Part shown: positions 1 to 8,588 of the stretch, piece after piece
Layout: every line of letters starts with the position of its first letter
Position numbering within the stretch: position 1 is the first letter of the stretch
DNA from: CAYWMY01 sp046352935
Lineage (GTDB): Bacteria; Pseudomonadota; Gammaproteobacteria; Steroidobacterales; Steroidobacteraceae
NCBI GenBank assembly: GCA_046352935.1
Contig: JAXMGR010000019.1
Span: forward strand, 25,876-89,875
DNA length: 64,000 nucleotides
Direction of reading: 5' to 3'
Notes under the pieces: model-generated
What the model saw: the letters and a program-made list of their open reading frames with translations, nothing else
Told to the model about the DNA's origin: nothing
Databases searched by the model: none
Program-made: the position numbers and the translations under genes

Positions 1-248
1 TCCCGGACCTGCGCGTCGATGACGACACGCGAGAACGCTTCATTGGTGGACAAGCTGCGACTCCGCACATCCCTGGCCGCGACAGTATGCCGAAGGCCGG
101 CGCGAGAGGTCGGAGCGGACGGATAGCCGCCCACGCAGCGTCGCGCACCGTTGTGCAGGCCTTGGAAATTGGCGAGGACTTGGGACTGCAGCCCCACAGC
201 GCCCCTGAGTAATGACCCGAGGACCCCCACAAGATCTTCTATAACCCA
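1..248. other. Leading intergenic stretch, no gene recognised
   Basis: Short open frames exist here on the minus strand, but their translation is arginine/serine-rich and resembles no family I know. No RNA gene or repeat was seen. The promoter of the HNH gene begins at its right edge. The left part may be the downstream region of a gene outside the window. Confidence 0.4.
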
Positions 249-290
249 TTGCTTTATATCCTGATTCCTGTAGACTGTATATCCGTACAG
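249..290 (+). promoter_or_regulatory. Promoter with LexA-type SOS box upstream of the HNH gene
   Basis: At 275-290 the sequence CTGTATATCCGTACAG fits the LexA consensus CTGT-N8-ACAG exactly, with an AT-rich left half of the spacer and an A just before it. A plausible promoter overlaps it: -35 TTGCTT (249-254), 16-bp spacer, -10 TAGACT (271-276). The box therefore covers the -10 edge and the probable start site and ends 5 bp before the GGAG ribosome site (296-299), an ideal position for repression. The motif is read directly; SOS control is inferred from established LexA biology. Confidence 0.65.
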
Positions 291-305
291 ACACCGGAGA
301 TCCGC

Positions 306-1784
306 ATGGAAGCGATCGTCCCCGAAGCCTCTGCTTCGACCTCCCTGCAGGACCTGGCCGACCAGATTTCCGAACTCGCCGGGCACCTGAATGCCGCCGA
401 CCGCCGCTGGCTCATGCTGATCGCCGAGTTCGATCGGCGCGAGGGCTGGGCCGCGCACGGCGCGCGTTCCTGCGCCCACTGGCTCAACTGGAAGTGCGGT
501 CTCGACCTGGGGGCGGCACGCGAGAAGCTGCGCGTCGCGCAGGCGCTGGAGGGGCTGCCGCAGATCGGCGCCGCGATGGGCCGCGGTGAACTGAGTTACT
601 CGAAAGTCCGCGCACTGACGCGCGTTGCGTCGCCCGCAACGGAAGCCTCTTTGCTGATGATCGCGCTGCACGGCACCGCCGATCACGTGGAACGGGTCGT
701 GCGGCAGTACCGACGTGCGCGAGAAGCGGAGGAGCTGTCACGCGAGGCGCGGCAGCAGGCCGGCCGGTGCCTGAGCTATCTGCACGATGACGACGGCTCG
801 CTGGTATTCAAGGGCCGATTGCCCGCGGAGGTGGGCGCGCTGTTTCTGAAGGCCATCGATGCCGTGGTGCGGCAGGTCGAGGACGAGGCGCGTGCGGAAT
901 TGTCCCGGCGAGGCGCAGGCGCTCCGGATCAGTCAGGGACCCGTCGCACGAGCGCTGCCGCGGAAAACGTTCCCGCGGAAACGTTATCCACAACCCGCGT
1001 GCCGCTTGCGCACCGGCGTGCCGACGCACTGGGTGTCCTGGCCGAAAGCTTCCTGGCCCACGGTCTCGAGGCACTCTCGGGCGGCGACCGGCAGCAGATC
1101 GTCGTGCATGTGGATGCGGTGGCCTTGACAGCCGACGCGCCGGGCTCGTGCACGCTCGAGGACGGCCCGGCACTCGCAGCCGAGACGGCCAGAAGGCTCG
1201 CCTGCGACGCGAGCGTCGTCACGATCATCGAGGATGCCGACGCGAATCCGCTCGATGTCGGGCGCCGGACGCGCAGCATTCCGCCGGCGCTGAAACGCGC
1301 CTTGAAGTCACGGGACCAGGGCTGCCGCTTCCCGGGCTGCACGCATCGGAAATATGTCGATGGCCACCACGTCCACCACTGGGCACAGGGCGGCGAGACG
1401 AAGCTCGGCAATCTAATTTCGCTCTGCCGCTTCCACCATCGGCTGGTGCACGAAGGCGGCGTGGAAATCGAGGTGCGTGCCGAGGGTCGCTGGCGGTTCA
1501 GGCTGCCCGACGGTACCGGGCTCGACAGTGCGCCAACGCTCGCGAACCTTTCCGCCGGCGATCTGCCTTTCGGTGATGATGCCCAGCTGCACGACTCCAG
1601 TAACCGCGCGCCCGGCATCGTCGCCGCCAACGCTGCGCGTTCGATCCACATCACCCCACAGACCGCCGTCACGCGTTGGCGCGGCGAGTCCATGGATTAC
1701 GGCCTCGCGCTCGACGTGCTGTGCGGGCAGGAGCAGCGGGGCCGGAGCGATTCTGCTGCGACGTGTCGTGACCGGCGCATCTGA
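306..1784 (+). CDS. DUF222 / HNH endonuclease domain protein (13E12-repeat type)
   Basis: The 492-aa protein has an N-terminal DUF222-like helical region (about residues 10-300) and a C-terminal HNH nuclease module. Residues 339-385 contain CRFPGC, then DGHHVHHW, an N in KLGNLISL and CRFHHRLVH, which give the zinc-binding cysteines and the H-N-H catalytic set. The start at 306 is chosen because GGAG lies 6 bases upstream; an earlier in-frame start at 249 would read through the promoter and SOS box. Members of this family are common, multi-copy and often near mobile DNA in actinobacteria and some proteobacteria, and their function is unsettled. The upstream LexA-type box suggests induction by DNA damage. 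It is convergent with the next gene, with 15 bp between stop codons. The family assignment is firm, the role is not. Confidence 0.9.
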   Translation: MEAIVPEASASTSLQDLADQISELAGHLNAADRRWLMLIAEFDRREGWAAHGARSCAHWLNWKCGLDLGAAREKLRVAQALEGLPQIGAAMGRGELSYSKVRALTRVASPATEASLLMIALHGTADHVERVVRQYRRAREAEELSREARQQAGRCLSYLHDDDGSLVFKGRLPAEVGALFLKAIDAVVRQVEDEARAELSRRGAGAPDQSGTRRTSAAAENVPAETLSTTRVPLAHRRADALGVLAESFLAHGLEALSGGDRQQIVVHVDAVALTADAPGSCTLEDGPALAAETARRLACDASVVTIIEDADANPLDVGRRTRSIPPALKRALKSRDQGCRFPGCTHRKYVDGHHVHHWAQGGETKLGNLISLCRFHHRLVHEGGVEIEVRAEGRWRFRLPDGTGLDSAPTLANLSAGDLPFGDDAQLHDSSNRAPGIVAANAARSIHITPQTAVTRWRGESMDYGLALDVLCGQEQRGRSDSAATCRDRRI

Positions 1785-1799
1785 TGCGCTCCCCGATCG

Positions 1800-2888
1800 T
1801 CACTGCACCCCGAGCTGCCCCGGCACGGCCTCCGCTGCACGTGCGATGCCGACGGCCATGCCGAGCGCGCACAGGCCGCGGTGCGTGAGTTCCGCGGCGA
1901 GCCAGGCCTGGCGGCAGTTGCGATCGCCGCGCGACAGCTTGGCGGCCGCGCTCTCGCCCGCGAGCACGAGGTAGAGACCGTAGAGCTTGCGGTAGTACTC
2001 GATGGACTCGACGGTGACGGTGTAGCCCGTGAGCTCCCGGTAGTAGTCGAGCGCGGGCCGCAGCCCCCAGGCCAGGCGGCCGTCGACGACCACATCGCGC
2101 ACGAAGTCCTGGATCTGTGCCCAGTCGTAGGCGGGGTCGCCGATGCGCGCGAGTTCCCAGTCCGACATCGCGACGAGCCGGCCGTCGCGGAAGACCTCCT
2201 CGCCGTAGCCGTTGGTGCCCTTGAGCAGCACGATCGCGGCGACACTCCGTGGCCGGTGCTCCCGCAGCCACTCCGCGGCTTCCCCGACGAGCGGCAGCGG
2301 CTGGGTCCGCACCGAGCGGAGATCCGCGAGCGCATCCTCGATCACCTGCAATGCGCAGTCGGAGCCCGTCGCAGGGACCCGCATGATGGCGTCGAAGCCC
2401 CGCGCCCTCCAGTCGACCGTGTGCAGTGAGGCGAGCGCGCGGATGTGTTCGCGGCCCGCCGCGATGCGCAGTTCGTCGTAGCGCGGATCGGGATCGTGCA
2501 GGTGAGGGATCTCCCAGCTGCCCGCCACCGCGCGGCGCAGGTAGAACGGCCGGCCCTGCGGCAGCCAGCGGGGATCGTCCTCCCAGACGAGCGTCTTCGC
2601 GACGGGCACGGCGGAACCGGCGAGGCGCGCGTAGACCTCGTACTCGAAGCGCAGTGAGGCGAGGCAGATGCTGCCGGAGGGCATGTCCCGCCGCAGCGTG
2701 AGTTCCTGTCGATCACCGGTCGCATCGACGCAGTCGATCATCCAGGTCTCGCGGGAGACCCCGCGCGGGAACGGCCGCAGCGCCAGGACCGAGAGCGGAA
2801 TGCCGAGCCGCTCGCGCAGATAGCGCTGCATGAAGGCCGGATCGATGCCGGCCTCCGCCACCCCGCCGCGGTCGTCGTCGAGCGCCAT
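1800..2888 (-). CDS. Phosphotransferase (APH/choline-kinase fold) with degenerate catalytic loop
   Basis: The 362-aa protein has the aminoglycoside-phosphotransferase fold: an N-lobe with PRGVSRETW where the nucleotide loop sits, and a C-lobe with DWELARIGDPAYD, which supplies the metal-binding aspartate. The usual Brenner loop HGDxxxxN before it is replaced: around residue 221 the sequence reads LLKGTNGYGEE, so the catalytic His, Asp and Asn are Lys, Thr and Glu. It may be a pseudokinase or an altered subfamily. Relatives with intact loops (FadE-associated phosphotransferases) sit in lipid and steroid catabolic loci. It lies 89 bp downstream of the TonB receptor on the same strand and is probably co-transcribed. 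No strong ribosome site was seen at the ATG at 2888, so the start is the least certain part. Confidence 0.8.
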   Translation of the reverse strand: MALDDDRGGVAEAGIDPAFMQRYLRERLGIPLSVLALRPFPRGVSRETWMIDCVDATGDRQELTLRRDMPSGSICLASLRFEYEVYARLAGSAVPVAKTLVWEDDPRWLPQGRPFYLRRAVAGSWEIPHLHDPDPRYDELRIAAGREHIRALASLHTVDWRARGFDAIMRVPATGSDCALQVIEDALADLRSVRTQPLPLVGEAAEWLREHRPRSVAAIVLLKGTNGYGEEVFRDGRLVAMSDWELARIGDPAYDWAQIQDFVRDVVVDGRLAWGLRPALDYYRELTGYTVTVESIEYYRKLYGLYLVLAGESAAAKLSRGDRNCRQAWLAAELTHRGLCALGMAVGIARAAEAVPGQLGVQ

Positions 2889-2977
2889 GCGCCGGTACGC
2901 TACGCCCGGCAGCCCGGCGGCGCCACCCTCCGCGGGCGGCGCAATGCCGGGCTCCGGACGCGTCTGCGACCCCGGGG

Positions 2978-5389
2978 TCAGTAGCGGAATGTCGCCTGCA
3001 GCATGAACTGCCGTTCGCGGGCCGGCGTTCCCATGATCTGCACGGGTGTCCCGGGCGTCGCCGTCGCGCCCGGCTTCTCCGCGAGATAGCCGCCCGAGTA
3101 CCGCTCGTTGCCGAGGTTCCGGCCGATCAGCGCGAGCTCGAGCTTCTCGTCGGCGGTGGCGACACGAACCGAGGCATCGAACACCCAGAACGAGTCCTGC
3201 ACACCGGCGGGATTGCCGTTCTCGACGCCGAAGTACTCGTCGCTGTAGCGCGCATGACCCGCGAGGCCGAACACGAGACGATCGCTGATCGGCGCATCGA
3301 CGCTGAAGCCCGTGCTCATGGACCAGTCGGGCGCGCGGGACAGCGGCTCGCCGCCGAGATCCTGGCCGAAGCGCCCCGGCGCGAGCGGAACGTTGCAGCC
3401 CGTGGCGGCAGTCTGTCCGTTCCAGCAGCCCGTGACGAACTCGAGGTAGCGCGCATGGTTGTAGGCGACGGCGCCGTAGAGGCGGAGCCATTCGGACGCC
3501 TTCCACTGCGCTTCGATTTCCACACCTTTGACGCGCGCGGCCGCCGCGTTGGAGAGCACGAACGAAGTCGTCGCGGAATCGAAGGAGTTCACCTGCAGGT
3601 TCTTGTACTTGTAGGTGTACACGGCGCCGGTCAGCAGCAGCCGGCGGTCGAGCAGCTGGGTCTTCACTCCTGCTTCGAAGCCCTTGACGCGCTCCGCCTC
3701 GTACCGCGCGGCGTCCTCCGAGACGTTCGCGGGCGTCAGCGTGAAGCCGAGCCCGAAGCCACCCGACTTGTAGCCCGTCTTGTAGGCGACGTAGGTCGTC
3801 ACGTCCGCGCTCGGACGCCAGGTGAGCGTCGCCTCGGGCGAATAATTGCTGTCACGGAACCGGTCCCTGAAGATGCGCGAAGGCGCTGCGAACAGCACGC
3901 CCGAGAACGGCGGGTGTACGTAGGAGTTGGCGAGCGTCGAGTTCTTCTTCTCGCGCGTGTAGCGCACACCGGCGGCGAGTTCCAGCTGGCTCGTGATGTC
4001 CAGGATGACCTGGCCGAAGGCGGAGTAGGTGTTGCCCTTCGTCGAGCCGGGCTTGTCCCAGGTCTCGTACTTGCCCGTCGCCGGATCGACCCCGAGGGCC
4101 AGGATCTTCGAGCTGTTGATGAAATCCAGCTTCGTGTGCTGGTAGTACGCGCCGAGCATGAAGTTCACGGGCGAGTCGTAGTTCGTCAGCAGCCGGAGCT
4201 CCTGGCTGATGGCGTCGTACTCCTCGTGCTCGGACGCGCCGAGCTGATAGAAGGACGTGGCGTCGTAGTTGTCGGAATAGCTCGTGTCAGTCCTGAAATA
4301 TCCCGTCACCGACGTCAGGGTGACATCACCCATGCGGTAGTTCGCAGTGAGACTGCCGAGATAGATGCGGTTGTCGGTATAGGGCTGCTGGCGCGCATAG
4401 GGCCAGTTGTCGGCGACACCGTTCGGCAGGCCGCTCGCCGAATAGTGATCGTCGAAGCGGCAGCTGCCCGTGGGATCCGTGGCGCCATACGTGCGGCCGG
4501 CCGTGAATGCGCCGCAGCTGAAGAGCTGCTGGCCGGCCGACGGACCATCGTCCTCGTAGTCCGAGGCGGCGAACTTCAGGGTCGCGTCGAAATCGCTGTC
4601 GGGGGGTGTGAAGGCCAGCGTCATGCGGCCCATGAGCTCCTTCTCGCCGGGACGACGGACGCCTGGTACCGGCACGCCGGGGTCGGGTGGCGAGAACGGA
4701 ACGCTGGTCAACGCCGCGTCGTTGCGCAGCCAGCCTTTCATGTTGCGATAGCGCACGGCGAGCCGCGCGGCCCAGGCGTCGGACAGCGGTCCCGCAATCG
4801 CGCCCTCGATGAGGGCCTCGTCGGCGCCGAATTCGTAGCCCGCACGCGCATAGCCCGAGAACTCCCGCGTCGGTCCGGCGGAACGGATCGAGATGACGCC
4901 CGCAGGGCTGTTCTTGCCGAAGAACAGTGCCTGCGGGCCCTTCAGCACGTCGACCTGCTCGATGTCGAACAGGCCCTGCGTCAGCACGCGCGCGCGGCCG
5001 GTCTGCACGCCATCGATGTTGATCGACACGGCCTGGTCGAACCCGGCCTGGCCCGGCGAGGTGCCGATGCCGCGCAGCGCCAGCACGCCGCCCGCGCCGC
5101 TGGAGGCGCGATCGATGTTCAGCGATGGCGCCATCCGCGACAGATCGCGGATGTCCGTGGTGCCGTAGTCCTGCAGCGTCTCCGCATTGATCGACGACAC
5201 CGCGACGGGCACCTCGATCAGCGATTCACTGCGCTGCCGCGCCGTGACGACGATTTCCTCGAGCACCCCGGACTGACCGGCGGCCGAGCCCTGCGCCAGG
5301 GCGGCATCGGCGGCCAAGAGGCCGCCCGCGGCGAGCAGTACGACGCGCACCGCCACGTACAGACGGTTTCCGGTTTCCAGCGGCTGCAT
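2978..5389 (-). CDS. TonB-dependent outer-membrane receptor
   Basis: The 803-aa protein starts with a signal peptide ending near ALAQ (residue 33), followed by a TonB-box-like EEIVVTA. A plug domain follows (MAPSLNIDRA, ALRGIG, INIDGV, VDVLKGPQALFFGKNSPAGVISI), then a long beta-barrel ending in an aromatic residue (ATFRY), as barrel assembly requires. It imports an unknown substrate across the outer membrane using TonB energy. The ATG has AGGGGGAG 5-6 bases upstream (5392-5399). It resembles the catabolic TonB receptors of sphingomonads and Steroidobacter-like bacteria rather than siderophore receptors, though substrate cannot be read from sequence. It is divergent from a TetR gene, the likely regulator, and is followed by the phosphotransferase-fold gene. 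Confidence 0.92.
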   Translation of the reverse strand: MQPLETGNRLYVAVRVVLLAAGGLLAADAALAQGSAAGQSGVLEEIVVTARQRSESLIEVPVAVSSINAETLQDYGTTDIRDLSRMAPSLNIDRASSGAGGVLALRGIGTSPGQAGFDQAVSINIDGVQTGRARVLTQGLFDIEQVDVLKGPQALFFGKNSPAGVISIRSAGPTREFSGYARAGYEFGADEALIEGAIAGPLSDAWAARLAVRYRNMKGWLRNDAALTSVPFSPPDPGVPVPGVRRPGEKELMGRMTLAFTPPDSDFDATLKFAASDYEDDGPSAGQQLFSCGAFTAGRTYGATDPTGSCRFDDHYSASGLPNGVADNWPYARQQPYTDNRIYLGSLTANYRMGDVTLTSVTGYFRTDTSYSDNYDATSFYQLGASEHEEYDAISQELRLLTNYDSPVNFMLGAYYQHTKLDFINSSKILALGVDPATGKYETWDKPGSTKGNTYSAFGQVILDITSQLELAAGVRYTREKKNSTLANSYVHPPFSGVLFAAPSRIFRDRFRDSNYSPEATLTWRPSADVTTYVAYKTGYKSGGFGLGFTLTPANVSEDAARYEAERVKGFEAGVKTQLLDRRLLLTGAVYTYKYKNLQVNSFDSATTSFVLSNAAAARVKGVEIEAQWKASEWLRLYGAVAYNHARYLEFVTGCWNGQTAATGCNVPLAPGRFGQDLGGEPLSRAPDWSMSTGFSVDAPISDRLVFGLAGHARYSDEYFGVENGNPAGVQDSFWVFDASVRVATADEKLELALIGRNLGNERYSGGYLAEKPGATATPGTPVQIMGTPARERQFMLQATFRY

Positions 5390-5440
5390 GACTCCCCCTC
5401 ATGTGCGGACAGGCCTTTCAGGCCCGGAAATATGGGCAAC

Positions 5441-5490
5441 GCATGTCAGTATCTTGTTTCCGCTTTGCAGCATGAAAACGCCTGACATGC
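5441..5490. promoter_or_regulatory. Inverted repeat in the TonB/TetR divergent promoter region
   Basis: A perfect 9-bp inverted repeat, GCATGTCAG (5441-5449) and CTGACATGC (5482-5490), is separated by 32 bp. On the minus strand it brackets a weak candidate promoter for the TonB gene: TTCATG (5476-5471), 17-bp spacer, GATACT (5453-5448). The surrounding 5440-5545 is conspicuously AT-rich for this genome and includes TTAATTAA at 5511-5518. An operator for the adjacent TetR protein is a reasonable inference; the wide spacing is unusual for TetR sites. Confidence 0.35.
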
Positions 5491-5674
5491 ATTCATGATC
5501 CTCCAATGATTTAATTAAAACAAGGTCGCGTGTTATTTTTATATGCGACACCGTCACCGACGGGTCCCCGATCACCGGCCCGTGTCAGTGGCGACGCCCG
5601 GGGATTTCGATGAGAATCCGCGCAGCTCTCCGGCGCATGGGACGCAGCAGACGGCCCGCGATCAAGGACAGACG

Positions 5675-6403
5675 ATGGTCTCGGCTCGGGACACGAAGAA
5701 GCCCAGGAATACGGCCCGCAAGGGTCCACCGAAGGCACCGCGCACCTACAACAGCGCGACGATGGTGGCGCGTCGCCAGCGCATCCTCGCCGAGGCGCTG
5801 AACCTCATCGAGGAGGGCGGCGTCGAGGCCGTGACCGTCCGCGAACTCAGCGCCCGGTCGGAAGTCGCGCCGCGGACGCTCTATGCAGCCTTCGGCAGCA
5901 AGGAGGAACTGGTCGCGCGCGCGGTCAAGCAGCACTTCCAGGAGATCATGGGCGAGAACGGCGCCACCGCGATCCCCGACAGTCTCGAGGCGGTGACGGC
6001 ACGCCTCGATCTGCTCGCGCGGGTCGTCCTCAGGAACCGGCAGTATTCGGCCGCGATGGCGCCGATCTACTTCTCCTCGACGATCGACCGCCGGATCTAC
6101 GAAGTCCTGAAGGAGATCGCGCTGTCACACATCCGGCCGTGGATCACGATGCTGGTCGCCGAGAAGAGGCTGACCGTCTCCACGCCGGCCCAGGTGGAAT
6201 TCCTGCTGTCACAGCTCGCGAACACCGAGTACGCGGTCTTCAACGACTGGCGCAACGGCCGGCTCGGCGACGCGCAGCTCGCTCCACAGTTGAAACTGGC
6301 GGCGTTTTCGCTGATCGCCGCGCACGCGCACCACAACGCGCTGCCGAAGCTGAATGCCGCGATCAGCCGGCTGCTGCGCGGCATAGGGCCCGACGCCGAA
6401 TAG
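5675..6403 (+). CDS. TetR family transcriptional regulator
   Basis: The 242-aa protein has an N-terminal helix-turn-helix at about residues 30-75 (RQRILAEALNLIEEGG, VTVRELSARSEVAPRTLY, AFGSKEELV), a classic TetR_N domain, followed by an all-helical ligand domain typical in length. The start at 5675 is preferred because AAGGA lies 6 bases upstream; the open frame extends further upstream without a ribosome site. It is divergent from the TonB receptor, so it probably represses that operon and itself, releasing when the imported compound or a CoA derivative binds. The ligand is unknown. It is convergent with the PQQ dehydrogenase operon, 46 bp apart. Confidence 0.9.
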   Translation: MVSARDTKKPRNTARKGPPKAPRTYNSATMVARRQRILAEALNLIEEGGVEAVTVRELSARSEVAPRTLYAAFGSKEELVARAVKQHFQEIMGENGATAIPDSLEAVTARLDLLARVVLRNRQYSAAMAPIYFSSTIDRRIYEVLKEIALSHIRPWITMLVAEKRLTVSTPAQVEFLLSQLANTEYAVFNDWRNGRLGDAQLAPQLKLAAFSLIAAHAHHNALPKLNAAISRLLRGIGPDAE

Positions 6404-6449
6404 GGCGAGGCGTCGCGGCGCGCGTCGGGAAACGCCGGCGCGACTCTGC

Positions 6450-8588
6450 TCAGTTCGCCGGCGCGGGCCGGGCCCCGCGCGCGATCACGGCTTCCGAGAC
6501 CACATAGGCCCGGATGGCCTCCGCCGCATCCGCATCGAAGCGCGACGAGAAGCCGACCATGCCGCGCTCCGTGAACGCACCGTCGACGACGACGGAGCGC
6601 CACGTCTCGCGCGAGGCGAGCACGGCCGAACGGCGCAGGTCGGGCAACACGCCGGCGGACAGCGTTTCCATGCCGTGGCAGGCCGCGCAGTGCATCGCGA
6701 ACAGCGTCCGGCCCTTCTCGACGGCCTCCGCCGTCCAGTCGCCCGCGGGCGGCACAGGCAGGGCGGGTGGCACAGGCGGCGGCGGGAGGCTCGCCCGGCC
6801 GCCGAGCTTGAAGGCCAGGACGCGCCCGGGCGGTCGCGGCTGCGGACCATCGAACGCCGGCAGCGTCAGCGGCAGACCACCGCCGTTGCCGGCCATGACG
6901 AGGATGTACTGCTCGCCCTTGATGGAATAGCTGACCGGCCCGGCCATCACGCCGGTCTGCGCATCGAAGCTCCACAGCTCGCGGCCATCGCGGGCGTGAT
7001 ACGCCTTGAAGTGGCCGGTGGCCGTGCCCTCGAACACGAGATCGCCGGCCGTCGCGAGCACACCACCGTTCCAGGGACGGTCGTAGGTGACGCGCCAGAC
7101 TTCCCTTTGCGCCACGGGATCCCAGGCCGCGAGCCAGCCCTGCAGCGCGTTGCGCATGGCCTGTCGCCCCGCTTCGTCGCGCGGCAGCCGCGTGCCCAGC
7201 AGGTCGACGCCGAGGTTCCACTGTCCCTCGCGGTACTGGAACTTCGCGTCCTTCGTGTACAGGAACGGGATCTGCTGCACCGGCAGGTAGACCAGCGAGG
7301 TGCGCGGGCTCCAGGCCATCGGGAACCAGTTGTGCGCACCCGATGCGCCCGAGGTCGAGAGAAACGGCTTGTCGACGAACCGCGCGTCCGGATGTTCGAC
7401 GGGCCGGCCCGTCGCGAGGTCGATGCGCTCCGCCCAGTTCACGCCATTGAACTTCTCCGCCGACAGCACACGACCGCTGTGCCGGTCGATCACGTAGAAG
7501 AAACCGTTCTTCGGTGCGTGCATCAGCACCTTGCGCTCGACACCACCGACCGGCAGCGTCGCCAGGATCATCGGCTGCGTCGCCGTGTAGTCCCAGCTCT
7601 CGCCCGGCGTCTCCTGGTAGTGCCAGAGGTAGCGCCCTGTGTCGGGATCGAGCGCGAGGATCGAGGACACGAACAGGTTGTCGCCCTTCCCCTGCGAGCG
7701 GATCACGCGATTCCACGGCGAACCGTTGCCCGTTCCGACGTAGAGCTGGTTCAGCTCGGCGTCGTAGACGATCGCATCCCAGACCGTCCCGCCGCCGCCG
7801 TAGCGGTAGTAGTCGGTGCCAGACCACGTCGGCCGCGCGATTTCATCGAGCACCCGGTCGGAGGCCGCACCATCGGGCTTCGCGGGGTCGCCGGGCACGA
7901 CATAGAAACGCCACGCGAGCCGGCCCGTCTTCGCGTCATAGGCGCTGACATAGCCGCGCACGCCCAGTTCGGCACCGCTGTTGCCGATGAACACCTTGCC
8001 GCGCGCGGCACGCGGTGCACCGGTGATGGTGTACGCCTTCGAGGCATCGACCGTCATCGTGCTCCACAGCTCCCGGCCATTCCGCGCGTCGAGCGCGATG
8101 AGTCGGCCGTCGAGCGTGCCGACGAAGACCCTGCCGTCGTAGTACGCCGCACCGCGGTTCACCGCGTCACAGCAGGCCTTGATGCCCGCGGATCCCGGCA
8201 CCTTCGGGTCGTGCATCCACAGCACGCGTCCGGTCGCCGCGTCGAGCGCATAGACCTTGCTCCAGGCCGTCGTCGTGTAGATCACGCCGTCGACGACGAG
8301 CGGCGTCGCTTCCTGCCCACGGGTGGTGTCGAGATCCGTCGCCCAGGCGAGGCCGAGCCGCGCGACGTTGCCGGTGTCGATCTGCACGAGCGCGGAGTAG
8401 CGCTGCTCGGCGTAGGTTCCGCCGTGGGTCAGCCAGTTCTGCGGCTCGCGTGTGGCCGCAGTGATGCGTGCGGTGTCGACGCGACGCGCGGCCATTACCG
8501 GCGACACGACGATGATCGAGGCCGCGACCGCGCCGAGCCACGCGCCCGCCCGCGCACCGCGCGGGTGCAACGGCGATCCCATTCTCAT
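6450..8588 (-). CDS. PQQ-dependent quinohemoprotein alcohol dehydrogenase
   Basis: The 712-aa periplasmic enzyme oxidises an alcohol using pyrroloquinoline quinone and passes electrons to its own cytochrome c domain. It starts with a signal peptide (hydrophobic AVAASIIVVSPVMA), then an eight-bladed beta-propeller with repeated tryptophan-docking motifs and the adjacent-cysteine pair in GIKACCDAV near residue 139, characteristic of PQQ alcohol dehydrogenases. The C-terminal domain holds a heme-attachment motif CAACH near residue 633, which makes it the type II class. The ATG overlaps the stop codon of the upstream synthetase gene (ATGA at 8585-8588) and has GGAGG 7 bases upstream. As last gene of the operon it probably starts oxidation of an alcohol group on the imported substrate. 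No PQQ biosynthesis genes are in the window. Confidence 0.93.
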   Translation of the reverse strand: MRMGSPLHPRGARAGAWLGAVAASIIVVSPVMAARRVDTARITAATREPQNWLTHGGTYAEQRYSALVQIDTGNVARLGLAWATDLDTTRGQEATPLVVDGVIYTTTAWSKVYALDAATGRVLWMHDPKVPGSAGIKACCDAVNRGAAYYDGRVFVGTLDGRLIALDARNGRELWSTMTVDASKAYTITGAPRAARGKVFIGNSGAELGVRGYVSAYDAKTGRLAWRFYVVPGDPAKPDGAASDRVLDEIARPTWSGTDYYRYGGGGTVWDAIVYDAELNQLYVGTGNGSPWNRVIRSQGKGDNLFVSSILALDPDTGRYLWHYQETPGESWDYTATQPMILATLPVGGVERKVLMHAPKNGFFYVIDRHSGRVLSAEKFNGVNWAERIDLATGRPVEHPDARFVDKPFLSTSGASGAHNWFPMAWSPRTSLVYLPVQQIPFLYTKDAKFQYREGQWNLGVDLLGTRLPRDEAGRQAMRNALQGWLAAWDPVAQREVWRVTYDRPWNGGVLATAGDLVFEGTATGHFKAYHARDGRELWSFDAQTGVMAGPVSYSIKGEQYILVMAGNGGGLPLTLPAFDGPQPRPPGRVLAFKLGGRASLPPPPVPPALPVPPAGDWTAEAVEKGRTLFAMHCAACHGMETLSAGVLPDLRRSAVLASRETWRSVVVDGAFTERGMVGFSSRFDADAAEAIRAYVVSEAVIARGARPAPAN

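Noticed and set aside
40..294. Possible 84-aa gene on the minus strand at the left edge
   Set aside because: Composition looks non-coding, it overlaps the promoter of the HNH gene, and no ribosome site was seen.
249..305. Longer N-terminus for the HNH protein from the ATG at 249
   Set aside because: The added segment would translate the SOS box and promoter, while a good ribosome site serves the ATG at 306.
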